From Chitinophagaceae bacterium (GTDB lineage Bacteria > Bacteroidota > Bacteroidia > Chitinophagales > Chitinophagaceae): a stretch of DNA of 42,000 nucleotides. The stretch covers positions 1 through 42,000 of the forward strand of contig CANFLL010000031.1 of NCBI GenBank assembly GCA_947447825.1, in the 5' to 3' direction. Every line of letters starts with the position of its first letter. The first letter of the stretch is position 1. The notes beneath the pieces were generated by a model. The model did not search any database. It saw only the letters and a program-made list of their open reading frames with translations, and was not told the DNA's origin. The position numbers and the translations under genes are program-made. Of the stretch, positions 35,801 to 42,000 are shown one piece after another.

Positions 35801-36195
35801 ACATTACCATACCCAATCACAATCACTTCATTCATGTTGGTAGCAGCATCCACCATTATAATGGGTATAAAAGAGCGGTTATTTATCCTGACAGTCTGTG
35901 TCATGTAGTTTATGTAGGTCACGATAAGAGTGTCAGTAAGTGCTGCATTGATACTGAAGTTTCCATTCTCATCGGTGGTAGTTCCTGTGGTTCTGTTTTT
36001 AATCTTTACACCTGCTCCTGCTAGTGGAGACTTTTCAGAGCTAGTAACTGTTCCCGTTATCTTTTGGGTTTTTCTTGGTTCTTGTGCAAAAGATCTGAAA
36101 GCAAATCCAATTATTAAGAGTGAGGAAATAAGGGAACACTTCATCCACTTTTCAAGGAATTTACTAAAGCAATAGTTACTCTTTCTGCTATTCAT
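32821..36195 (-). CDS. susC: SusC-like TonB-dependent outer-membrane transporter
   Basis: 1124 residues from the ATG at 36193-36195. A longer frame uses TTG at 36222; an ATG at 36144 is also possible and starts the hydrophobic signal directly (MKCSLISSLLIIGFAFRSFA). After the signal comes a carboxypeptidase-regulatory-like domain (ITGTVTSSEKSPLAGAGVKI), then the plug domain with MNEVIVIGYGNVKKK, ALAGRIAGVTVSSNDGQPGG, SPLYVIDGFP and SIAIYGSRGANGVI, all SusC signatures. The 22-strand barrel fills the rest, ending in TITIGANVIF with a terminal Phe. It imports oligosaccharides using TonB energy and partners the adjacent SusD. The shared 12-mer at 36265-36276 may regulate it. Confidence 0.97.
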   Translation of the reverse strand: MNSRKSNYCFSKFLEKWMKCSLISSLLIIGFAFRSFAQEPRKTQKITGTVTSSEKSPLAGAGVKIKNRTTGTTTDENGNFSINAALTDTLIVTYINYMTQTVRINNRSFIPIIMVDAATNMNEVIVIGYGNVKKKEFSGVVGKVNMEDIKKAPVTSFDQALAGRIAGVTVSSNDGQPGGGSQIVVRGGTAGQETSPLYVIDGFPIENMDINSINTNDIESIEVLKDASSIAIYGSRGANGVIMITTKKGKAEPTKVTYSFSNGLQEVTKKMKMLSPYEFVKLQLELDSIQSTAATPVTTGSRRYINLADGIDLDYYKTVKPYNWQDMLIRTGNLQTHTLGISGGNKDTRFAFSGGYTNQKGIIINTGLKKYDGKFTLDSKLSDNLKVGGSLNYSNTESYGTIPTAGTSGGVTFNMWSFRPVDVLGASSLETGFIDSSLSSTSSFVPDNLVNPKQQALNEYRKNITATTTLNTFLEYSFTQELKFKITGGISNTKLTSESFYNSKTSQGTLAVNSNGVLYNPINQINGAITNNNNNNYLTESTLSYRKRFNKNHVLDAVTGFSYQYGKANANGYTSIQIPQALEYLGIGSLGAGTATKIAYSPSHNQMYSFFGRVNYSLLEKYIFTVTGREDGCSRFAPGHQWSFFPSGAFAWRFTQEPFIKKLNDRLKNKLTDGKLRISYGNVGNNRVSDQAFRYQMGYSTAYGYPINGVNTPGLIPFFYGNPIVTWETSKELDLGTSLSFMKDRILIDVDYYLKNTENSLLAVPLPGIAGYANGTNSQYQNAGTIRNRGLEFTLTTTNIQKKNFSWTTSFNISFNKNKVVSFYGSSDVRQTSWNPISTAPTAWVAKVGYPMTQFYGYKWGGVYQYADFNKLSNGNYILKPGIASYGTTANSVQPGDPKYQDLNGDGVIDDNDRTIIGTPLAIHTGGLSNNFIYKSFSLGIFFQWSYGNEVLNMNKFIFNTSGNYYANANQFADYANRWTPNNPTNDIPRANARTGGADLDGKIRLSSRLIEDASFLRFKTISLGYNLPEKLVKRVSISSMRVFVAAQNLFTWTKYSGLDPEVSTYRGANPANVPSGVSGGNATAGVGYLYIQPSSGSAALAQGLDYTPYPRYRTITIGANVIF

Positions 36196-36264
36196 CTGGA
36201 AGCTATTTAAATCGGTGCGCAAAAATGCGAATTTATTGCTTCATAGAGGGTATTGAACCGTTCT

Positions 36265-36276
36265 ATGTTGCAACAA
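36265..36276 (-). promoter_or_regulatory. Possible operator upstream of susC
   Basis: The minus strand reads TTGTTGCAACAT, identical to 21974-21985 upstream of the giant gene and in the same orientation. It lies 70 nt upstream of the chosen susC ATG. The preceding base makes TTTG, which could instead be a -33 element, but the match to TAnnTTTG at proper spacing (TACCCTCT) is poor. Confidence 0.35.
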
Positions 36277-36428
36277 ATGGTTTCAATGTGTCAAAACAGG
36301 TTATAATTCGTTGACTTATACTATTTCACTTTTAATCTACAAGCTAATTTCATACGATACTCTATAACCGTAACTTTTCTAAATCGTTTGGCAGTAGCAC
36401 ATCATCCGAAGGAGGAATCTACGGACTT

Positions 36429-38306
36429 TTATTTTGCAGCCATTTTACTCAAATCCTTACCTCTCACTAACTTCTCCACTTCTATACCTGCAAACATAAC
36501 CGCAAAAAGACCGTGTGTATCATCATCGAAATAAGGACGGTTTATGTAATAGTTTACATCATCAGAACACATCGTACCCATACAAATATCATGGACAGTA
36601 CCGTCCGGCTCAATCCTAGTCTTCAGTGCATTCCAAGCTTTCATAACCACTGGCTTGAAAGTTTCTGCATCTAGCCAGCCATAATTTACCCCTCTTGCAA
36701 TAGCCATCGTGAAAATAGCCGTACCAGACACTTCCTCCTTAGAATCTGTTCTATCTAGCACGTTGTACCAAAATCCATTTGCATTTTGAAGCTTTACCAA
36801 AGCAGCCACATGTAAGCGGTAATGTTCTAAAATGGCTTTATATTGAGGATGATTTTTAGGTAAATTCATCAACACTTCGGATGTTGCCCATATACCCCAA
36901 CCATTCGCCCTACTCCAATGTGGCATTAAGTTGTTGCTATCCGAAAACTTAGCATGACGATATAAGTTGGCATCCTTGTCCCAAACCTGAGTACTAAAAT
37001 TTATTACCTGATTTGCAGCATCATCCAACAATTTCTTTTTAAGTTTTGCATCTTGCGTATACAATGAAGCCTGAACCAAAAAAGGGATGCCCATAAACAT
37101 GTCATCTACCCATGTTGTGTATTTCTGTGGCGTTAATCTGGTGAATATATTGCTACCCGGCATTCTCAATTGTCCGTTAACTGCATAATTAATCATCTTA
37201 TCAACAAATTGCTTGTAAGCTTCTTTGTTTGCAAATGAAGTATCCTTCTGCAAGCGATAAACTAATGGTAACGATGGAGCAAGTGTGAAATCGAGTAAAG
37301 GCACACCCAATATTTCTTTATTAGCCGAGCTATCAGCATTCAACGTTTTCACTTGATAGTTAACAAAAGGAATCCCATTCAAATGGAAATCGCAGAAATT
37401 AACCGCATAATCCTTGTATCTTTTATCTCCAGATAGCTCAGCCAATTTTTCCATAGCCCATGCCATGCCACCATTGTGGTAATTCCAATAATAATTAGTA
37501 CCCCATTTTTTTGGATTAATCAATCCACCCAAAACTTCAACTTTAGGGATTGTCCATGTTATTGGCTCTTCAATTCCTTGGTACATGTAGCCAAAAGCAA
37601 TTTCTTTCTCTGGTGGAAACACTTCATTCAATCCTGTTTTGTTCTCATTTTTAAATGGCCCTACCACTAACCAATTCGATACATTAGCCAATGATTTGTC
37701 TACGTATTTCATGCCTGAGAGTCCAATGCCGGGATACACGATTGTTTTGTTCAAGATGGCTCCCTTGGTGCTTGGTGGTTGTATGTAAACTTTCCATTCT
37801 TTCCCTAAAGTTTCAGACTTAATCAACAATACATTCTTGCCTTTTTTTAGGGATAGCTTACATGAATTGCTCATTTCAATCCCTCTTTCCTGATATTTTA
37901 AATTGATTGATCTTTCTCCTTCTTTGTTGTAAACCAATTCGTTATTAAGCCACATTTTACAACCATCATTATGTTCAATTTGCATAACAAAATCCATGGC
38001 ATTGGGTGCATTCAGAATAGTTGTTGCATAAGCAATTGCGGGTTGTTTCAGTCCGAATGTTCTGCCAAAGTCTATCACTTGAATACCACTAAATGTCTTG
38101 CTAGGCGAGGGCACAGACAACTGGTATTTGAAAGGTGTTTCATTAATTAGTTTGTTACCTACCGATTCAATTACCTCAAGTGGAGATTTTGTATTGACAG
38201 CATTAGTTTGAGAAATAGCAGAAAACCCACAAATAATTGAGGTTAATACACTGGCAAAAGCGACTCGTAATTTTGATGATGGATGAATAATAATAGCAAG
38301 TCCCAT
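36429..38306 (-). CDS. GH88/GH105-type unsaturated uronyl hydrolase with N-terminal beta domain
   Basis: 625 residues with a signal peptide (first 35 or so residues, ending ISQ). Residues of about 40-230 form an extra beta-rich domain. The (alpha/alpha)6-barrel follows with GH105 landmarks: MAWAMEKLAELSGD, TTWVDDMFMGIPFL near residue 400 (an Asp here is the expected catalytic acid), HWSRANGWGIWA near 467, and SGTAIFTMAIARGV. Enzymes of this family hydrate the 4,5-unsaturated uronic acid left at the non-reducing end by polysaccharide lyases, such as those encoded at 38772-41342 and 4230-7436, and so complete depolymerisation. Choice between GH88 and GH105 rests on motif recall; GH105 is more likely. 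It lies between the upstream lyase gene and susC. The gap to susC (about 230 nt) shows no terminator. Confidence 0.9.
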   Translation of the reverse strand: MGLAIIIHPSSKLRVAFASVLTSIICGFSAISQTNAVNTKSPLEVIESVGNKLINETPFKYQLSVPSPSKTFSGIQVIDFGRTFGLKQPAIAYATTILNAPNAMDFVMQIEHNDGCKMWLNNELVYNKEGERSINLKYQERGIEMSNSCKLSLKKGKNVLLIKSETLGKEWKVYIQPPSTKGAILNKTIVYPGIGLSGMKYVDKSLANVSNWLVVGPFKNENKTGLNEVFPPEKEIAFGYMYQGIEEPITWTIPKVEVLGGLINPKKWGTNYYWNYHNGGMAWAMEKLAELSGDKRYKDYAVNFCDFHLNGIPFVNYQVKTLNADSSANKEILGVPLLDFTLAPSLPLVYRLQKDTSFANKEAYKQFVDKMINYAVNGQLRMPGSNIFTRLTPQKYTTWVDDMFMGIPFLVQASLYTQDAKLKKKLLDDAANQVINFSTQVWDKDANLYRHAKFSDSNNLMPHWSRANGWGIWATSEVLMNLPKNHPQYKAILEHYRLHVAALVKLQNANGFWYNVLDRTDSKEEVSGTAIFTMAIARGVNYGWLDAETFKPVVMKAWNALKTRIEPDGTVHDICMGTMCSDDVNYYINRPYFDDDTHGLFAVMFAGIEVEKLVRGKDLSKMAAK

Positions 38307-38507
38307 TATATAAATTCGTTAGTGATTAAAAATGTAAAGGAACAAACAGCAGCACGGAAACACTAGACCTTATGATGCAAAAGGTTTACCACATGAGCCA
38401 TTAGTAACAAGAATTGCTCTTTTGAGCAGAATTTTGAATCCCCACTATGATAAATTAGGTTTTGCCATGTATTGAACAATAAAATGGATAAATGTTTTTC
38501 AAAATAT

Positions 38508-38540
38508 AACAGCTACTCACCTTTCGATGGAGTAGCTGTT
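38508..38540. terminator. Hairpin downstream of the lyase gene
   Basis: The 11-bp perfect arms 38508-38518 (AACAGCTACTC) and 38530-38540 have an 11-nt loop. On the minus strand the stem is followed by TATATTTTG, a weak T-rich tail; on the plus strand by TAATCTC. It probably ends or attenuates transcription from the lyase gene, beyond repeat array E. The remainder of 38307-38575 shows no gene or clear promoter box. Confidence 0.45.
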
Positions 38541-38575
38541 TAATCTCATTATTTATATTGTAAAAGGAAATAAAC

Positions 38576-38738
38576 CAAGCGTCTTACTTGTCGCCACCAA
38601 GGTCTTGTTTGCCGCTACCAAGGTCTTGTTTGTCGTAACCAAGGTCTTGTTTGTCGCAACCAAGGTCTTGTTTGCCGTAGCCAAGGTTTTGTTTGTCGCT
38701 ACCAAGGTTTTGTTTGTCGCCACCAAGGTCTTGTTTGC
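38576..38738. repeat. 21-nt period repeat array E
   Basis: About eight units start at 38576, 38598, 38619, 38640, 38661, 38682, 38703 and 38724. The first is 22 nt and the last is cut at 15 nt; the rest are exactly 21. The core CAAGGTCTTGTTTG is very uniform and contains the small dyad CAAG-GT-CTTG; variation lies in the last seven positions. It begins 34 nt after the lyase stop codon in the transcription direction. A minus-strand frame is open and would give Asn-Lys-Thr-Leu-Val-Ala-Thr repeats, but lacks support as a gene. At 38745-38774 a small run of TAACCAC/TAACTA repeats follows. Confidence 0.95.
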
Positions 38739-38771
38739 AAAATATAACAACTAATAACTAACCACTAACCA

Positions 38772-41342
38772 CTAAAAAATAACTACCCCATCACGAACCA
38801 ACTTTGTTATCGTATGCCCATCCGCGGCTTTGGTAAACGTGAAAACATCTTTTTGATCCTTCCAGGTAACAGTCAGCATTGTTCTGTCGGCATTCCACAA
38901 TGTTTTTGGTGTTTCTTCTCCGTGCAAATACGGGAATAACAACACCTTAAAGTTTGGCGCAACGGAACGGGAAGGGATAACCAAACGCTTTGCAATATCC
39001 ATCGTGCGAAGATAAAACTGGTGCATATCCTCGGTTTTAATGTTCTCGAAGGTTTCCAAACGAGGGTTAGGTTCCATATTAGGAATGGCAGATTCGGTGC
39101 TTTCCAATACCCTCACTAATAGTTGCGGATCGCCCTTTGAAGGAGCAAAACGTCCTGTGCTATAAATGCCGCCTACCGTGGTTTCCACTTCGCTCATGTT
39201 GCGTTTCATGCGTTTATCGCCCAAAACTACATCGTATTCTCCTTGTGTTCTTTTATCAGAAAGCGTATTAAAGCCTAAGTTCAAAGAGCCTGTCTCCATC
39301 TTTACATCCACTAATTGCTTGATAGAAACCACTTCAACATCCAACTGCATTGGCATGGCAAACTCATACAAATGCTCTTTATCATCCTTCTTAATATCAT
39401 CTACTATCAACACATAATCGTGCTTTCCTTTCACCAATCCTGCCGTACGGAAAGCATATTCCACCGGATAATTCTTTAAGCGCATTGGCCAAGTATCCTC
39501 TGCCCACATCAATGGATTGGTTTCCATAGTACCATTATAAAACTCAGCGACCTTTCTTAGCGGATCACGCTCTGGCAACACACCCGGATAGTAACGTTTT
39601 AGGTTTTTAGCCGTGTTAGCATAAACACCATCACGCCATTGAGGCTCTACTTGTTTGCCCACCATAATATCGCCTACGGCAGATTTAAGCCAACTCCAAC
39701 CATAGCAATAGCTTGCATCAATAGTACCGAAAGTAGCTTCTGGTTTATCAAAATAATTCTTCCAACAAGCAGGTGTGGCAAAATACCCTTGCCCATGCCC
39801 ATCAATGGTAACAACAGAATGGTACTTACTTTCAGTACTTCTCCAGCCATCCAATATCCATGTTCTTCCATTGGCAGATAAAGAAAAATTTCCTCTATCC
39901 GAATGATCGTGCGATTGATACATCATATCCTGACGAGCATCAAACTGAAACTGAATCCCTTTAGTATCCCACTTGGTACGGGTAATTAGGCTTCCCCTTG
40001 TAGGCTCAAAATAAGTAAGTGGCATCGCTACAGGCGGCACACCATTGTATTCGGCAGCAGTTTTTGAGGGGTCGACACAAAACACAAAAGCAGAAACATC
40101 TGGCACTTGTTTGATATCCTTAACCAAAGAATTGGCATATACGTAATCAATTTTGGCATCGGTAGGGAAGAAATACTTCATTATCATCATCATCAACCAA
40201 GGCAAATCAGAAGTAGTTCCCGTGTCTCCATGAGAACTCCACAAAGCAAAAGGATTGGGAGCAAGGGCGTTAATTAACCAATCGGGGATGGCACGGAAAT
40301 GCGGATTGGCAAAGGTATTATACGTTTTATCCCTTCGGGCAATGGCAGTCATAGCCAACAAATCATTGGAAAAAGGTCCGAATGTGTATACAATTCCTTC
40401 CGAACTCATACCCTTATTAGTGAAAGAATAGGTAAGATAATCGCTCACCACTTCTTTGCCACGCTCGAAGATGCGTTTATCATATCCCTTTTCATTTTCA
40501 ACCGCCAAAATAGATAATGGATAACAGATGGACATAGCAATATGATTCCATCTGCGCCAATGACGAGGCAATTCCATACCCAAACCATATTTGCCATAAG
40601 TGGCTTTGGTATAATAATCGATAAAGAATTTTTTATCGGCCGATGACATGCCCGCAGCGGTAAAGTCGAACAATTTAGCAATCTCTCCATTACTATACAA
40701 AGGCTCTTTTACCTCTTGCAGTTTGGCAGGATTCTGGTCTTTCGCTTCAATATCCTTACATAACCACTTTAAATGATTGGCCGCTGCAATACCTGTTTCA
40801 GTTGATAAGGCTTTGTCATTATTCAATTGCGCCAACAAGCCTTGTACAGCCAACAAATTAGATATTTCTTTAGGTGCTTTACCATCCGAAGCAAGCGGTT
40901 CTCTTGTTTTCAAGATGACATAATACTTACCAACTGCTCCTTCCCCATTACGCATCTTGGTGAGGGCATCATTGGCTAAAGTTAGTATTTGCTTACCCAT
41001 AAGGGTGTTCTCTAAACGAGCTTTGATAGCACCAAATTCATCTGGAGAAGTAAATATCCGAGGATGAACACCTGTGGCAGGCACTTTACCCAACTTACTA
41101 AAATCGAATCCTTCGCTGTTAGGTACTAGTGTTTCTTGGTATGGATTTGCCCATTTCAATTTATTATCCAATGCTTCATCGGCAGTAAACTTACGCTTGG
41201 GTTGCTCCAATAAGCGAGGGTCGTTGGCAGCGAGGGTATCATTTGCCCAATGCTTAAATATATCTGGGATAGACTGGGCAAAACTGTTGGTAGAAAGAAT
41301 TACACCAGCTAAGGCTAAGGAACCTAATCTTATTATTTTCAT
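38772..41342 (-). CDS. Heparinase II/III-family polysaccharide lyase
   Basis: 856 residues with a signal peptide (MKIIRLGSLALAGVILSTNS, ending FAQ). An N-terminal alpha-helical domain (about 90-400; GLGMELPRHWRRWNHIA) is followed by the beta-sheet domain with the family motif YQSHDHSDRGNFSLSANGRTW near residue 476 and the downstream HSVVTIDGHGQG. Such enzymes cleave uronic-acid polysaccharides by beta-elimination; the substrate may be a glycosaminoglycan, alginate or another uronan, and cannot be fixed here. The last 200 residues (YAFRTAGLVKGKHDYVLIVD; VTWKDQKDVFTFTKA) match the second lyase at 4230-7436, which carries an additional stalk domain. Its product would feed the GH88/105 enzyme encoded next. 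It is the first gene of the series; the ATG is at 41340-41342. Confidence 0.92.
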   Translation of the reverse strand: MKIIRLGSLALAGVILSTNSFAQSIPDIFKHWANDTLAANDPRLLEQPKRKFTADEALDNKLKWANPYQETLVPNSEGFDFSKLGKVPATGVHPRIFTSPDEFGAIKARLENTLMGKQILTLANDALTKMRNGEGAVGKYYVILKTREPLASDGKAPKEISNLLAVQGLLAQLNNDKALSTETGIAAANHLKWLCKDIEAKDQNPAKLQEVKEPLYSNGEIAKLFDFTAAGMSSADKKFFIDYYTKATYGKYGLGMELPRHWRRWNHIAMSICYPLSILAVENEKGYDKRIFERGKEVVSDYLTYSFTNKGMSSEGIVYTFGPFSNDLLAMTAIARRDKTYNTFANPHFRAIPDWLINALAPNPFALWSSHGDTGTTSDLPWLMMMIMKYFFPTDAKIDYVYANSLVKDIKQVPDVSAFVFCVDPSKTAAEYNGVPPVAMPLTYFEPTRGSLITRTKWDTKGIQFQFDARQDMMYQSHDHSDRGNFSLSANGRTWILDGWRSTESKYHSVVTIDGHGQGYFATPACWKNYFDKPEATFGTIDASYCYGWSWLKSAVGDIMVGKQVEPQWRDGVYANTAKNLKRYYPGVLPERDPLRKVAEFYNGTMETNPLMWAEDTWPMRLKNYPVEYAFRTAGLVKGKHDYVLIVDDIKKDDKEHLYEFAMPMQLDVEVVSIKQLVDVKMETGSLNLGFNTLSDKRTQGEYDVVLGDKRMKRNMSEVETTVGGIYSTGRFAPSKGDPQLLVRVLESTESAIPNMEPNPRLETFENIKTEDMHQFYLRTMDIAKRLVIPSRSVAPNFKVLLFPYLHGEETPKTLWNADRTMLTVTWKDQKDVFTFTKAADGHTITKLVRDGVVIF

Positions 41343-41581
41343 ACAGTAAAATGTTAATCCGCAAAGATGCTTACCTATACTGAAAGTTTAATTCTCCATG
41401 TGCCATTGAATGGTTCAGACTGTTCAATCTGCTTGCTGTAGGTGTAAATTTGGCATTACTATGGATAATTTGTTATTAGCAGCTATCTAAATTCTACTTT
41501 TATAATACCTTCCTCTATACCTTTCAAATCTTTATTTACTGGGCTATCCCTTTTAAAAATAGCAATGTTAGTTGAGAGATT
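41343..41581. other. Upstream region of the first lyase gene
   Basis: No gene is supported here. It should hold the promoter of the lyase gene, but no TAnnTTTG box was found on the minus strand. A plus-strand TAAATTTG at 41445-41452 matches the -7 consensus but lacks a spaced -33 element. AATTCTACTTTT at about 41489-41501 resembles the inverted-repeat core found at 22249-22265. Confidence 0.55.
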
Positions 41582-41707
41582 ATTCAAGCTGTTTTATGGA
41601 TTATTGCCTCTCTTGGTAACATCATTGCAACTAGCACAATTACTATGGCAAATTACAATAGAGTTATTGCATATTGAAGCAACATTATTCAATAAAAGAC
41701 ATTGAAA
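41582..41707. repeat. Decayed 21-nt period array (F-prime)
   Basis: The short core ATT(G/C)C/A recurs at 41582 (ATTCA), 41603 (ATTGC), 41624 (ATTGC), 41645 (ATGGC), 41666 (ATTGC) and 41687 (ATTCA), each exactly 21 nt apart, although the rest of each unit has diverged. The phase is shifted by 7 nt relative to array F, which starts 25 nt later. This looks like an older array of the same kind. Confidence 0.6.
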
Positions 41708-41731
41708 TAGCAAAACTGTGTTTAACATATA

Positions 41732-41920
41732 AAAGATGGCTATCGATACATCAAAGATGGCTATCAACATGCAAAAGACGGCGATCGATACATCAAAGAT
41801 GGCTATCGACATGCAAAAGATTGCAATCGATACATCAAAGATGGCTATCAACATGCAAAAGATGGCGATCGATACATCAAAGATGGCTATCGACATGCAA
41901 AAGATTGCTATCAACACAAA
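41732..41920. repeat. 21-nt period repeat array F
   Basis: Nine units start at 41732, 41753, 41774, 41795, 41816, 41837, 41858, 41879 and 41900, with no indels. All begin AAAGATGGCTATC or a close variant; units alternate between the endings GATACATC and (A/G)ACATGCA, giving a 42-nt superperiod. Palindromes ATCGAT and GATCGATC fall in the first type. Open frames on both strands give 7-residue repeats, but no start or ribosome site supports them. From 41921 to the window end nothing else is visible. Confidence 0.95.
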
Positions 41921-42000
41921 AATGAGTTTTTTGCCTCTGACCCCTCCTGAAATTACTTGACAGTTTTTGGTGTTAATATTACTATTAGTTTACTTTAATT

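Noticed and set aside
36196-36222. Upstream TTG start for susC
   Set aside because: Adds nine residues before an ATG that already gives a typical SusC N-terminus. The same reasoning rejects the TTG at 7505 for the second lyase and the far upstream ATGs at 21901 and 29295, which would bury good signal peptides.
38553-38750. Minus-strand open frame with Asn-Lys-Thr-Leu-Val-Ala-Thr repeats
   Set aside because: It is the translation of array E. No start signals and no similarity to real coiled-coil or secreted proteins; treated as a repeat, not a gene.
41594-41960. Open frames on both strands through array F
   Set aside because: Both are shadows of the 21-nt unit; two overlapping opposite frames with equal regularity cannot both be genes, and neither has a start context.

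Overview
The window looks like a Bacteroidota chromosome, most likely from the Chitinophagia or Sphingobacteriia. The evidence is an adjacent SusC/SusD pair, a hybrid two-component system with an AraC output domain, a giant protein ending in a type IX secretion (T9SS) sorting domain, a PID-CTERM-like small protein, AT-rich DNA and few Shine-Dalgarno sites. All twelve supported protein genes lie on the minus strand, so transcription runs from high to low coordinates. No rRNA, tRNA, insertion sequence or CRISPR array was found.

Layout in transcription order. 41342-38772: heparinase II/III-type polysaccharide lyase. 38306-36429: GH88/GH105-type unsaturated uronyl hydrolase. 36195-29620: SusC, SusD and a DUF5017-like surface lipoprotein, separated by only 24 nt at each junction. 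29154-25003: hybrid sensor/regulator. 24948-23188: protein resembling GH67 alpha-glucuronidases. 21805-8147: a 4552-residue Ser/Thr/Gly-rich T9SS cargo protein. 7796-7548: 82-residue PID-CTERM-like protein. 7436-4230: second heparinase II/III-like protein with an added N-terminal stalk domain. 4171-2540: secreted alpha/beta-hydrolase. 2220-79: right-handed beta-helix protein. Together this is a polysaccharide utilization locus for a uronic-acid-containing glycan: lyases cut the chain, the GH88/105 enzyme removes the unsaturated end sugar, the esterase and glucuronidase-like enzyme trim it, SusC/D and the lipoprotein bind and import, and the hybrid regulator senses the breakdown products. The exact glycan cannot be read from sequence. 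No sulfatase is present in the window.

The most unusual feature lies between the genes. Six of the seven intergenic gaps or flanks longer than about 250 bp carry a tandem array with a period of exactly 21 nt, almost free of indels (2330-2539, 7870-8037, 22439-22648, 29526-29609, 38576-38738, 41732-41920, plus a decayed array at 41582-41707). Each array has its own sequence; only the period, short dyad cores and, in some, terminal hairpins are shared. The array at 2330-2539 has stop codons in all six frames, so coding of a 7-residue repeat cannot be the general explanation. 21 bp is also two turns of B-DNA. These arrays are the best candidate here for an undescribed system.
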